Below are positions 1-6,963 of a stretch of DNA of 7,065 nt, piece by piece. The notes beneath the pieces were generated by a model that ran no database searches, was not told the origin of the DNA, and was given only the letters and a program-made list of their open reading frames with translations. The translations under genes were made by a program, and so were the position numbers. The DNA is taken from positions 1 to 7,065 of the forward strand of contig JAKSBO010000420.1 in the NCBI GenBank assembly GCA_022361095.1. The letters are read 5' to 3'. Positions within the stretch are counted from its first letter, which is position 1, and each line of letters begins with the position of its first letter. Origin of the DNA: Desulfobacterales bacterium (lineage in GTDB: Bacteria > Desulfobacterota > Desulfobacteria > Desulfobacterales > Desulfobacteraceae).

Positions 1-831
1 GGAATACGGTTACAGGTAAATCAGTTCAGGCTTCATCAGCCGGCGGTCATAACGATGGATAACCCGCCACACTTTTATGGTTTTGGTTTCTGCCTCTCCG
101 GTGCCTTTGAATCAAAGCCCTCATGCATGAAGCAGGCATTTCTGGTTAAAAGCGGAGAAAGCGGCTTTTTCAATTTTCCGGAAACAGAATCCAACAGCCA
201 GATAATTAAAAACGGACGTCTGCTTCAAATCCTTATTTATATGACCCCGGAAATTTTATCCGGACTCACCGGCAAAGACCCGGGGCAATTGCCGTCTGTT
301 CTCATGAAGGACACACGGATACCCTATCGAGCGGTCGATAAAATAACACCACTTATGCAGGCAACGCTTCATCAGATGCTGAACTGCACCTACCAGGGCA
401 TAACAAAAAAGCTGTATATTGAAGGAATAATACTGGAGTTAATTGCCCATAAGATTGCCCAGCTGTATTCCAGTGAAAACATTTCACTTCATAAACAAAG
501 GTTGAATCCAAATGAAATCGAGCAAGTCCGTCATGCAGCAAATCTGTTGTGCCTGGATTTAGAATCGCCGCCGAACATGTCCGATCTTGCGGGAAACGTC
601 GGTATGTGCCGCAGTAAACTTTACGCCTGTTTTCAAGAGGTATTCGGCACCACCCCTTTTGCGTATCTCCAGCAAAAACGCATGGAAACAGCGGGAAATC
701 TGATTAAATCCGGGGCGGTTAATGTTACCGAGGCAGCCTATTCCGTCGGCTATTCAAGCCTTAGCCATTTTTCCAAAGCTTATAAAAAACACTTCGGTGT
801 CCCTCCAAGGGAATATGCATATAATCGCTAA
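1..831 (+). CDS. AraC-family transcriptional regulator, PchR-like, 5'-partial
   Basis: This is a DNA-binding regulator of the AraC/XylS family, most like the PchR group that senses ferric-siderophore complexes and switches on uptake genes. The reading frame is open to base 1 with no stop, so the start lies off the window; the ATG at 55 is probably internal. The ~165 residues after that ATG match the poorly conserved ligand-sensing region. The last ~100 residues hold the double helix-turn-helix: the first around SDLAGNVGMCRSKLYACF, the second around EAAYSVGYSSLSHFSKAY, followed by HFGVPPREY, the usual AraC ending. SKLYACFQEVFGTTPFAYL is typical of PchR-type proteins. It precedes, in the same direction, a complete metal-complex uptake operon 226 bases downstream, which makes it the likely local regulator. 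The family is secure; ligand and direction of control are inferred. Confidence 0.9.
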   Translation, partial: GIRLQVNQFRLHQPAVITMDNPPHFYGFGFCLSGAFESKPSCMKQAFLVKSGESGFFNFPETESNSQIIKNGRLLQILIYMTPEILSGLTGKDPGQLPSVLMKDTRIPYRAVDKITPLMQATLHQMLNCTYQGITKKLYIEGIILELIAHKIAQLYSSENISLHKQRLNPNEIEQVRHAANLLCLDLESPPNMSDLAGNVGMCRSKLYACFQEVFGTTPFAYLQQKRMETAGNLIKSGAVNVTEAAYSVGYSSLSHFSKAYKKHFGVPPREYAYNR

Positions 832-1057
832 CTGCTCGCAAAGCGGATAATCATCCCGACACATTAAAATTAAAAACCCTGCGTTTCTTTTTCATAAAGC
901 CATGAGGATTTAAAAAAACTATTCCGAAAAAAGGAACTTGAAGGCCGCTGTGTCAAATATACAATACCGCTAATAATAAATACGGTACCGCTATAACTTT
1001 TTTCCGGCCTGTGCTTAATTATTTTTTTTAATTTTTATATGTCAGGTAGATAAAACT
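832..1057 (+). promoter_or_regulatory. Intergenic regulatory region ahead of the uptake operon
   Basis: This AT-rich gap separates the regulator from the binding-protein gene. It contains no credible ORF and no clear hairpin-plus-U-run terminator after the regulator. Two promoter readings are possible. One is TTGAAG (938-943), 16 bases, TACAAT (960-965). The other is a weak -35 at 991-996 (CTATAA) with CTTAAT (1014-1019) 17 bases later, which would place the direct repeats described separately just upstream of and over the -35, the position expected for an AraC-type activator. A run of eight T lies at 1022-1029. The ribosome site before the ATG at 1058 is weak (AGG at 1044-1046). Promoter choices come from consensus matching by eye only. 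Confidence 0.4.
945..993 (+). promoter_or_regulatory. Phased direct repeats, candidate AraC-type operator
   Basis: The octamer TACCGCTA occurs at 965-972 and again, exactly, at 986-993, a 21-base period or about two helical turns. A shorter copy of the core CCGCT lies at 945-949, 22 bases before the core of the first octamer. AraC-family proteins characteristically bind direct repeats about 21 bases apart on one DNA face, and a PchR-like regulator gene lies just upstream. The second octamer also overlaps the palindrome CGGTACCG (983-990). The repeat itself is seen directly; its role as the operator is inference. Confidence 0.4.
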
Positions 1058-2143
1058 ATGCGCTTAAAAATTTATTACTGTTTTCTGGTAGTTACATTCT
1101 TTATTTCAACCCTTTATTATTCATCCGCATTCGCCCGGGGGTATCCGAAAACCATCACCGATGCCTTAAGCCGAAAAGTCACCATTGAAAAACCGGTAGA
1201 ACGAATTGCCTTCAGCGGTACTTGTATCGGTGAAGCCCTCATCATTGCAGGGGTCTGGGACAAGGTGGCAGGCAGGGGCTACATGACTGACCCGGATAAA
1301 ATACTGTACCCCGGGATAGTTGAAATACCTGTTTTTGCAACTGACATACCGGGCCCATATAACGTAAATTATGAAAAAATGCTTGAGCTGAATATTGATC
1401 TTTTGTTCACCGTCAATACGACCAGCCCAGGGTTTGAGGAGATGAACAACAAAATCAAATCCCGCGTAAAAATTGTTGTTCTGGATATGTTTCTTCCTGA
1501 AACAGTAAAAAGTAATTTTGAAATACTGTCAGCAATATTTGACCAGAAACAAGGCTCAAAAGCGTATATTGACTGGTATGAACATATTGTCCGGGACATT
1601 TCCTCGAAGACTTCGGGCCTGTCTGCTGAGCAGAAAAAACGTTTTTTTCTGAACTGGAGCTTTGGTCATGTCAAGGAGTTTTCCACTATGTCTGACAAGT
1701 TTCCTGGTATGAAAGCAACCAATACGCTCGTTGGCGGGATCAATATTGCAGCAGATCTCGGAAGCGCCTGGGGCGGAGCTATTGATCCGGAATGGCTTAT
1801 GCAGCAGGAAATTGACGCCATCATCTGCCAGGGCTCCCTCCCGAATATCTATGGGGCGGCGGTTGATGACCCCGCCGGACTTATAACTTTTCGAAAACAG
1901 ATCATGGCGCTTCCCGCTTTTGCGTCAAGCAAGGCTGTCAGAAATAACAGTGTGTACATGATCTCTCCTAAGTTCATGTTTTCTCCGGGGCTTCCCGTTT
2001 ATCTGGCATATCTCGCGAAATGGCTTCATCCGGAACTATTTCCCGGGTTGAACCCGCAAGTACTGCACCAGGAATATCTGAACCGATTTCTTCATGGAAA
2101 TTTTGATCTATCCAAACATGGTGTATTTGTTTATCCAAAATGA
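1058..2143 (+). CDS. Periplasmic metal-complex-binding protein of an ABC importer (FecB/BtuF class)
   Basis: This is the substrate-binding component of an ABC importer for ferric siderophore, heme or corrinoid-type ligands (COG0614, TroA-like fold). It would act in the periplasm, passing ligand from the outer-membrane receptor to the permease. The N-terminus has a basic MRLK, a hydrophobic stretch at residues 5-20 and a probable signal peptidase I site after SAFA (residue 26). No lipobox cysteine is present, so the mature protein should be soluble. The mature part opens with ITDALSRKVTIEKPVERI, the standard first strand of this family, and a long helical backbone region around residues 140-200 separates two lobes. 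The C-terminal LSKHGVFVYP (residues ~351-360) is typical of a subfamily common in anaerobes. At 361 residues it is full length. Its stop overlaps the permease start by four bases. The ligand is unknown. Confidence 0.9.
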   Translation: MRLKIYYCFLVVTFFISTLYYSSAFARGYPKTITDALSRKVTIEKPVERIAFSGTCIGEALIIAGVWDKVAGRGYMTDPDKILYPGIVEIPVFATDIPGPYNVNYEKMLELNIDLLFTVNTTSPGFEEMNNKIKSRVKIVVLDMFLPETVKSNFEILSAIFDQKQGSKAYIDWYEHIVRDISSKTSGLSAEQKKRFFLNWSFGHVKEFSTMSDKFPGMKATNTLVGGINIAADLGSAWGGAIDPEWLMQQEIDAIICQGSLPNIYGAAVDDPAGLITFRKQIMALPAFASSKAVRNNSVYMISPKFMFSPGLPVYLAYLAKWLHPELFPGLNPQVLHQEYLNRFLHGNFDLSKHGVFVYPK

Positions 2144-3207
2144 TACCTGAACAACATTCCCAACACCTTGAAACAGCGTACCTGAATTACAAGAAAAAAA
2201 GGTGGCTGTTGTGCGGTTTGTTACTCCCTGTACTTATCCTTTCGTTTTTAGGCAGTCTTGCTATCGGCAGCGCGTCTCTTTCCCTGAGTGAAGTCACGCA
2301 GGTGCTTTGGCAGCTAATCAGTGATCATGTGTCGGTGCCGGACACCAGCGCAGGTATCATCATCCGGGATTTTCGGTTACCCCGTATATCAATGGGCTGC
2401 CTGACCGGAATGGCACTTGGCGCTTCCGGAGCGGTCATGCAGGTGGTGCTGCGCAACCCGCTGGCAGACCCCTATATTTGCGGTATATCCGCTGCCGCTG
2501 GGTTCGGCGCTTCACTGGCTATTATTTCCGGAATAAGCATTATGACAGGACTTTTTTTTGTTGTTGGCAATGCCTTTATTTTTTCCCTGATTTCCGTCAG
2601 CATCATGCTCGCTGTTTCAGGCAGAAAGGGAGCAGCGCCTCAGACCATGATCCTCACCGGGATAGCACTGCTGTTCTTTTTTCAGGCAATGACAACCATA
2701 TTACAATACTTTGGAGACTCGGATGCAGTAAAAGCAGCGGTCTTCTGGACCATAGGTGATCTGGGGAAAGCTGGCTGGGGTGAAATTTCCATTATTACAC
2801 CTTTTGTATTCGCAGGCACAGCATACCTCTGTTTTCAATCGCGGGATCTTAATCTTATCAATGCCGGAGATGAAACGGCCCAAAGTTTGGGCATCAATGT
2901 CACCCGTGTCCGAATTCTGTCCCTGGTCGTTTCAACGGTCATGGTTGCCGGAATCGTCAGTTTTACCGGGACTATCGGATTTATCGGCCTGATTGCTCCG
3001 CACATGGTCAGATTTTTTGTGGGAAATGACAATACCATATTAATTCCGGCTTCCGGCCTTGTGGGGGCTGTTTTATTGATCATATCGGACACCCTTGCCC
3101 GAACTGTTCTATCGCCGGTTATCTTGCCGGTCGGAACCTTAACAGCCTTTCTTGGCGTGCCACTGTTTGTATACCTCATCATATTTAAAAAAGAGATGCT
3201 GCAATGA
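2140..3207 (+). CDS. FecCD-family ABC transporter permease
   Basis: This is the inner-membrane permease of the importer, expected to work as a homodimer because only one permease gene is present. The 355 residues fit the family's usual length and pattern of about ten membrane helices; the first spans residues ~22-44. Family motifs appear in order: RDFRLPRI (76-83), GASGAVMQVVLRNPLADPY (94-112), FWTIGDL (202-208), DETAQSLGI (244-252), GTIGFIGLIAPHMVR (277-291, the loop that contacts the ATPase) and LPVGTLTAFLGVPLF (329-343). The start ATG lies inside the ATGA overlap with the previous stop and no ribosome site is visible, so translation is probably coupled. The stop overlaps the ATPase start in the same way. 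The family is secure; the cargo is not determined by sequence. Confidence 0.96.
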   Translation: MIPEQHSQHLETAYLNYKKKRWLLCGLLLPVLILSFLGSLAIGSASLSLSEVTQVLWQLISDHVSVPDTSAGIIIRDFRLPRISMGCLTGMALGASGAVMQVVLRNPLADPYICGISAAAGFGASLAIISGISIMTGLFFVVGNAFIFSLISVSIMLAVSGRKGAAPQTMILTGIALLFFFQAMTTILQYFGDSDAVKAAVFWTIGDLGKAGWGEISIITPFVFAGTAYLCFQSRDLNLINAGDETAQSLGINVTRVRILSLVVSTVMVAGIVSFTGTIGFIGLIAPHMVRFFVGNDNTILIPASGLVGAVLLIISDTLARTVLSPVILPVGTLTAFLGVPLFVYLIIFKKEMLQ

Positions 3208-4007
3208 AAATCAATGTCGCGCATCTCTGTTTTTCCTACGGGGACAAACCGATTCTAAAAGACATCAACTTCCAGGTCTCACAGGGGGAAGTTGTTTGTA
3301 TTGTCGGCCCGAACGGCAGCGGGAAAAGTACATTGATCAAATGTATGGCCTCGCTTTTACGTTTTCATTCGGGAAGTATTTTTTTTGACGGCAAGGCTTC
3401 AACCGATTTTCGGTCCATGGAGCGTGCAAAACACATCGGTTATATGCCGCAGACAGCTTCCCTGTGCTTCTCCACAACGGTTTTTGAAACCGTGCTCATG
3501 GGCAGACGGCCATACAGCTCATGGCGCAGCAGCACAAAGGATGTTCACATTGTTGCAGACATACTCAAACAGATGGATCTGGAAGAAAACGCCCTGCATA
3601 ACGTGAACTGTCTGTCCGGCGGCCAGCAGCAGCGGGTCTTTATCGCAAGGGCTCTTGCACAGGAGCCGAAGGCGCTTCTTCTGGATGAACCGACATCAGC
3701 ACTTGATATTGCCCATCAGATGGACACGATGGATACGGTCTGCAACCTTGCGCGGACCCGGCAGATCTCTGTTGCCATGGTCCTCCATGACCTTAATCTT
3801 GCGGCAAGATACGCAGACCGGATCGTGATGCTTTTCAGAGGAAGCGTGCATGCACAAGGCTCCCCCCAAGAGGTGTTCACCTCGAACAACATGGAAACCG
3901 TGTACGGGGTTACGGCTTCCATTCAAAACAATAACAACACTGTTTCCATCCTGCCTGTGGCCCGCTGCGGGGCAACACAGCAAGCATCTGAAAAAACGAG
4001 GGGCTGA
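3204..4007 (+). CDS. ABC transporter ATP-binding protein (FecE/BtuD/FhuC class)
   Basis: This cytoplasmic ATPase powers the importer and should pair as a dimer with the FecCD-type permease encoded just before it. All catalytic elements are intact: Walker A GPNGSGKST (35-43), Q-loop glutamine at 83 in YMPQ, signature LSGGQQQR (137-144), Walker B ALLLDEPT (157-164), D-loop SALD (165-168) and switch histidine 195 in VLHDLNLAARYADRIV. That last stretch is diagnostic for the iron-complex/cobalamin importer subgroup. The 267 residues are normal length, with a slightly extended polar tail (QNNNNTV to the end) of no evident function. The start sits in an ATGA overlap with the permease stop, with a weak purine-rich AAGAGA upstream. 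Confidence 0.97.
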   Translation: MKINVAHLCFSYGDKPILKDINFQVSQGEVVCIVGPNGSGKSTLIKCMASLLRFHSGSIFFDGKASTDFRSMERAKHIGYMPQTASLCFSTTVFETVLMGRRPYSSWRSSTKDVHIVADILKQMDLEENALHNVNCLSGGQQQRVFIARALAQEPKALLLDEPTSALDIAHQMDTMDTVCNLARTRQISVAMVLHDLNLAARYADRIVMLFRGSVHAQGSPQEVFTSNNMETVYGVTASIQNNNNTVSILPVARCGATQQASEKTRG

Positions 4008-4048
4008 TAATTGAAAAAAATGTCGACAATAAACATTGATTGTTATCC

Positions 4049-4053
4049 GGAGG
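4049..4053 (+). promoter_or_regulatory. Ribosome binding site that sets the receptor start
   Basis: GGAGG lies six bases before the ATG at 4060. The same reading frame also contains an earlier TTG at 4036, but that would put this strong site inside the coding region and add eight residues before the signal peptide, so the ATG at 4060 is preferred. Confidence 0.8.
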
Positions 4054-4059
4054 TTAAGA

Positions 4060-6090
4060 ATGCACAAAATAAATTTGAGCGGTCACACATGTTGGAAAAA
4101 TGGTTTAAGGGTATTGTCTTTACACACCATAGCAATAATACTTTGTTTGTGTTCACCGGTACTGGCGGAGGAAAAAAAAGCGGACAAACCCACTTCTCGT
4201 CTGGGCGAAATGGTTGTGACCGCTACCAAGATGTCCACAAAGGTGGATAAAATCCCCACTAACATTGCTGTCATCTCGAGCGAGGAATTAAAAAAATATC
4301 CAGGCCATTACAATGCACTGACTGTACTGAAGGAGGCAAATGTTCCAGGGCTTTATTTCCCCGGCAATGCGAGTGGTTCCGGAAACGGAGATATCTCAAT
4401 AAGCACCCGAGGCAGCGAAGTATCCTATTGGGGGATGAAGGTGATGATCAACGGAGTTGAGTTCAACCGGGGGAACGGATATATAAGGGCCGGGCGTCTT
4501 GCTGTCCATGACATTGAACGTATAGAAATAACCAAAACCCCATCTGCAGAGTATGGTGATCAGGCCCTTGGCGGGGTGATCAATATCATAACCAGGGCAG
4601 CGGAGAAACCTGCGGAAGCCAAAGCGGGCCTGGCCTTTTCCAGCCTGGGAGGTGGGAACGGTTACGGTGTGCTTAATGGGACTCAGGAGAAATGGGAATA
4701 CTATCTTGACGCCTCGGCAACCCACGAAGATTCCTATCAGGACCATGGTTATCTGGAGGGGAAAAACGTATACGGCAAACTGGGGTATTCATTAAATGAA
4801 AATGCACAGATTGATCTTCACGGCTCATACAAGGTTTCGGAAGGAATCTATTCAACCGGTCTGACCAGAGAACAGTTTGAAGAAGATCCCTCGCAAAATC
4901 CACCTACAGATGCTGATAAATATTATGAGACGGAAGAAATCCTGGGTGCACTGGTATACAGGCAGCAGCTGGGAACGCATGAGTTTATGGGGAAACTGGA
5001 ATTACAATCATCTAAATTCCAGGCATACTTTGGGGCTTATGTCGAGACGGAAGCCTGGCAGGCACATCCGGAATTAAACATGACCTTTAATCACGATATT
5101 GGTGCAATGGCCAACAAGCTGGTTGTCGGTGGTGAATATCGTTATCACGATATTAATCCTAAAAGTTATAAAGCATCGAGCTTTAATGATGTTGGAAAGA
5201 TCAATCAGGATTTTACACGGGAAGATATCAGTTATGCCGGGTATCTTCAGGATGAATTGCGCATTACGGAGGCACTCACAATTACCGGCGGTATTCGTTA
5301 CGACTACTTTGACTTGGAGCAAACCACCAGCCTTCCCGGCGGCAATGCCTGGAGTCAGGACAAAGGGGATTTCAGCCCCAAACTTGGAGTTACCTATCAA
5401 ATATGTGACAAGGTCAACCTGTTTGCGGGATTCAACAGCGGCATAAAAAGTCCGGTCAGACTTGGACAATGGTGGACCAACGGAGAACTTGATCCGGAAA
5501 AGCTCCGGGCCTATGAGGTCGGATTTCGAGGATATATATCTGACTGGCTGGATTACAATGTGGCTCTGTTTCGACAGGAGGTGTCTGATAAGTTTGTCAG
5601 GCCCAGCGCAGACTGGGATGCACAATATGAAAATGCCGGCAAAACGAGTGCACAAGGCGTGGAACTTGGAGCCAATGTTCAACTTCCGAACGGCATCTAT
5701 ACCGCAGTAAGTTTTACCTACCAGGAGTCTGAATTTGATGAATTTGTCAGTATGGGTGTTGATTATTCAGGAAAAAAAATGACTGGAGTGCCGGATATTA
5801 TTTTTTCCATCAAACTCGGCTGCCGGCATGACCTGCTCGGCGATTTTTCAATGACCCCGGTATATACAGGCAAACGTTACTTCAACTACGCCAACACCAA
5901 TGAAGACGACGCCTTCTGGGTATTGAACGCCCGGTATGCGAAGACATTCGGCAAATTTGAGCTATATGTTTCGGCAAATAACCTTTTTGATGAAAGCGCG
6001 GTCGGCAGCGGCAGCGGAAATCCAGGCGCGGAAATCCTTTATCCCATACCGGGATTCAATGCGATTGCCGGTTTGAATATACAATTTTAA
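4060..6090 (+). CDS. TonB-dependent outer-membrane receptor
   Basis: This is a gated 22-strand beta-barrel receptor that binds a metal complex at the cell surface and imports it using energy from TonB-ExbB-ExbD, none of which is encoded here. Counting from 4060 the protein has 676 residues. A signal peptide runs to about residue 36 (hydrophobic TIAIILCLCSPVLA, cleavage before EEKK). A TonB-box-like segment, GEMVVTATK (49-57), follows. The plug domain covers roughly residues 60-180 with ERIEITKTPSAEYGD (153-167) and GGVINIIT (171-178). The remainder is barrel, with NNLFDES near the end and the terminal phenylalanine (GLNIQF) used for barrel assembly. It starts 52 bases after the ATPase gene with no visible terminator between, so it is probably in the same transcript. 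General family is certain; ligand (siderophore, heme or corrinoid) is not resolved. Confidence 0.95.
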   Translation: MHKINLSGHTCWKNGLRVLSLHTIAIILCLCSPVLAEEKKADKPTSRLGEMVVTATKMSTKVDKIPTNIAVISSEELKKYPGHYNALTVLKEANVPGLYFPGNASGSGNGDISISTRGSEVSYWGMKVMINGVEFNRGNGYIRAGRLAVHDIERIEITKTPSAEYGDQALGGVINIITRAAEKPAEAKAGLAFSSLGGGNGYGVLNGTQEKWEYYLDASATHEDSYQDHGYLEGKNVYGKLGYSLNENAQIDLHGSYKVSEGIYSTGLTREQFEEDPSQNPPTDADKYYETEEILGALVYRQQLGTHEFMGKLELQSSKFQAYFGAYVETEAWQAHPELNMTFNHDIGAMANKLVVGGEYRYHDINPKSYKASSFNDVGKINQDFTREDISYAGYLQDELRITEALTITGGIRYDYFDLEQTTSLPGGNAWSQDKGDFSPKLGVTYQICDKVNLFAGFNSGIKSPVRLGQWWTNGELDPEKLRAYEVGFRGYISDWLDYNVALFRQEVSDKFVRPSADWDAQYENAGKTSAQGVELGANVQLPNGIYTAVSFTYQESEFDEFVSMGVDYSGKKMTGVPDIIFSIKLGCRHDLLGDFSMTPVYTGKRYFNYANTNEDDAFWVLNARYAKTFGKFELYVSANNLFDESAVGSGSGNPGAEILYPIPGFNAIAGLNIQF

Positions 6091-6169
6091 ATGTTTTAAG
6101 AAACCGGCATAGCGTGGTTAGAATTGCCAGACACAGCAACATATGAAATAACTCACCCGGGCATGGTTT

Positions 6170-6193
6170 ACGTCTCTTCCCTCAAAGAGACGT
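6170..6193 (+). repeat. Perfect 9-bp inverted repeat (hairpin) in the receptor-trmO gap
   Basis: ACGTCTCTT (6170-6178) and AAGAGACGT (6185-6193) are exact reverse complements around a six-base loop, CCCTCA. No run of T follows on either strand, so it is not a standard intrinsic terminator. It could be an RNA processing or stability element at the 3' end of the uptake transcript, or a dyad for a regulator of the next gene. The rest of the 6091-6258 gap shows no ORF and no clear promoter. Confidence 0.5.
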
Positions 6194-6258
6194 TCAGAGA
6201 AAGGCAGCCTTAAGTACGTTGAGTCATAAAAAAATACCAAGACACGCAAGGAAAAATT

Positions 6259-6777
6259 ATGTCTTTTTTAGATACAAAATTATTATCAGTTGGAAATGTG
6301 GAAAGTGAGATTAAAGAGATATCTATCCCGCTCAAGGACAATGATCTTAAATTCGACCCTGAAATTTGGTCAAAGCAGAAATCCAAATCAAAAATCACCA
6401 AAATAATTATTAATGAAGAATTTGAAGAGTGCCTTGACGGCATTGATGATTTCTCCCATATCATTGTTATTTATCTTACCGACGTACCCGAAAAAACAAG
6501 AAGAACCTTGAAAAAAGTCCATCCCGGAGGATGCAGCGAAATGCCGTTAAAAGGTATTTTTTCATGCAGATCACCGATTAGACCCAACCCATTGGCAATA
6601 TCGACCATTCTGCTGATAGAGAGAACGGGGAACATTCTGACCGTTGACGGACTTGATGCAGTTGACCAAACTGTTATTCTCGATGTCAGACCATATGTTG
6701 GAGAAGCCAAACATATGCTGGAAACAGCAACAATCGCCCCATGGGTATCTGACTTGAAACAATTATTCCAAAAATAA
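6259..6777 (+). CDS. TsaA/TrmO-family single-domain protein (putative SAM-dependent tRNA methyltransferase)
   Basis: The protein belongs to the TsaA-like (UPF0066) family. Its best-known member, TrmO, uses S-adenosylmethionine to methylate N6 of threonylcarbamoyl-adenosine 37 in certain tRNAs. Key motifs are present: LDGIDDFSHIIVIYL (59-73), GIFSCRSPIRPNPLAIS (99-115, the family hallmark), VDGLDAVD (129-136) and VILDVRPYV (139-147). It has 172 residues, so it is the compact one-domain form and lacks the extra C-terminal domain of the longer E. coli enzyme. The N-terminal part is divergent from typical TrmO, and the arginine after GIF is preceded by SC instead of the usual AT. The ATG at 6259 has AAGGA at 6248-6252, six bases upstream. 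The gene is strikingly AT-rich in places (15 G+C in bases 6361-6420). Family is secure; that it methylates tRNA rather than another substrate is inferred. Confidence 0.85.
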   Translation: MSFLDTKLLSVGNVESEIKEISIPLKDNDLKFDPEIWSKQKSKSKITKIIINEEFEECLDGIDDFSHIIVIYLTDVPEKTRRTLKKVHPGGCSEMPLKGIFSCRSPIRPNPLAISTILLIERTGNILTVDGLDAVDQTVILDVRPYVGEAKHMLETATIAPWVSDLKQLFQK

Positions 6778-6948
6778 TTGGGTCGCCGGATCCAAATCCA
6801 GCAAGAGGCGCCAGGCCGGAACAACGTGAACCGTACCCGGTTCCACTGTGAAGATGTCGGATTCGTTTCGGCTGACAATGGTTCCCGAGGGGATTCTCAT
6901 CTCGGCCATTGCCTGGGAGAGTGCCGTCACCTCCCTGTTTCGGGTTTT
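6763..6948 (-). pseudogene. C-terminal remnant of a COG1373-type ATPase (DUF4143 domain)
   Basis: Read on the - strand from about 6948 to the stop at 6763-6765, the sequence encodes TRNREVTALSQAMAEM, then SGTIVSRNESDIF and VHVVPAWRLLLDL. This matches the C-terminal end of the large family of predicted ATPases with a DUF4143 domain, which normally ends with a TR-REV-AL-AM block, a glycine-containing strand and a V-P-W--LL ending. Only about 55 residues of a protein normally near 400 are present; the ATPase and winged-helix parts are missing. The frame stays open to the right edge, but upstream of 6948 it is merely antisense to a dnaK-like piece. The reading frame runs into the trmO-like gene, overlapping it tail to tail by 15 bases, so the last residues are probably not native. 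An ATG at 6967-6969 exists but is unlikely to be a true start. Confidence 0.6.
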
Positions 6949-6963
6949 CAGGAGGATAAGATA

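Noticed and set aside
55..57. ATG at 55 as the true start of the regulator
   Set aside because: The frame is open from base 1, the protein would be short for a PchR-type regulator, and upstream codons look like the same domain; the start is probably off the window.
846..854. GATAATCAT just after the regulator gene, resembling part of a Fur box
   Set aside because: Only about half of the 19-base Fur consensus is present and no second half follows; it is also far from the operon start.
832..1057. Cobalamin riboswitch or other structured leader before the operon
   Set aside because: No B12-box-like sequence or extended pairing was seen; the gap is too AT-rich and short for the full cobalamin element.
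2835..3224. 129-codon open frame on the - strand
   Set aside because: Antisense to the well-supported permease gene; its composition is what that overlap would produce.
4036..4059. TTG start for the receptor at 4036
   Set aside because: The strong GGAGG at 4049-4053 fits the ATG at 4060, and the extra residues would only lengthen the region ahead of the signal peptide.
3696..4067. 123-codon open frame on the - strand
   Set aside because: Antisense to the intact ATPase gene with no recognisable domain.
5074..5682. 202-codon open frame on the - strand
   Set aside because: It lies wholly inside the receptor gene on the opposite strand, resembles no known family and has no independent support.
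6949..6963. Insertion-sequence end at the ATPase/dnaK junction
   Set aside because: No terminal inverted repeat, target duplication or transposase sequence is visible there.
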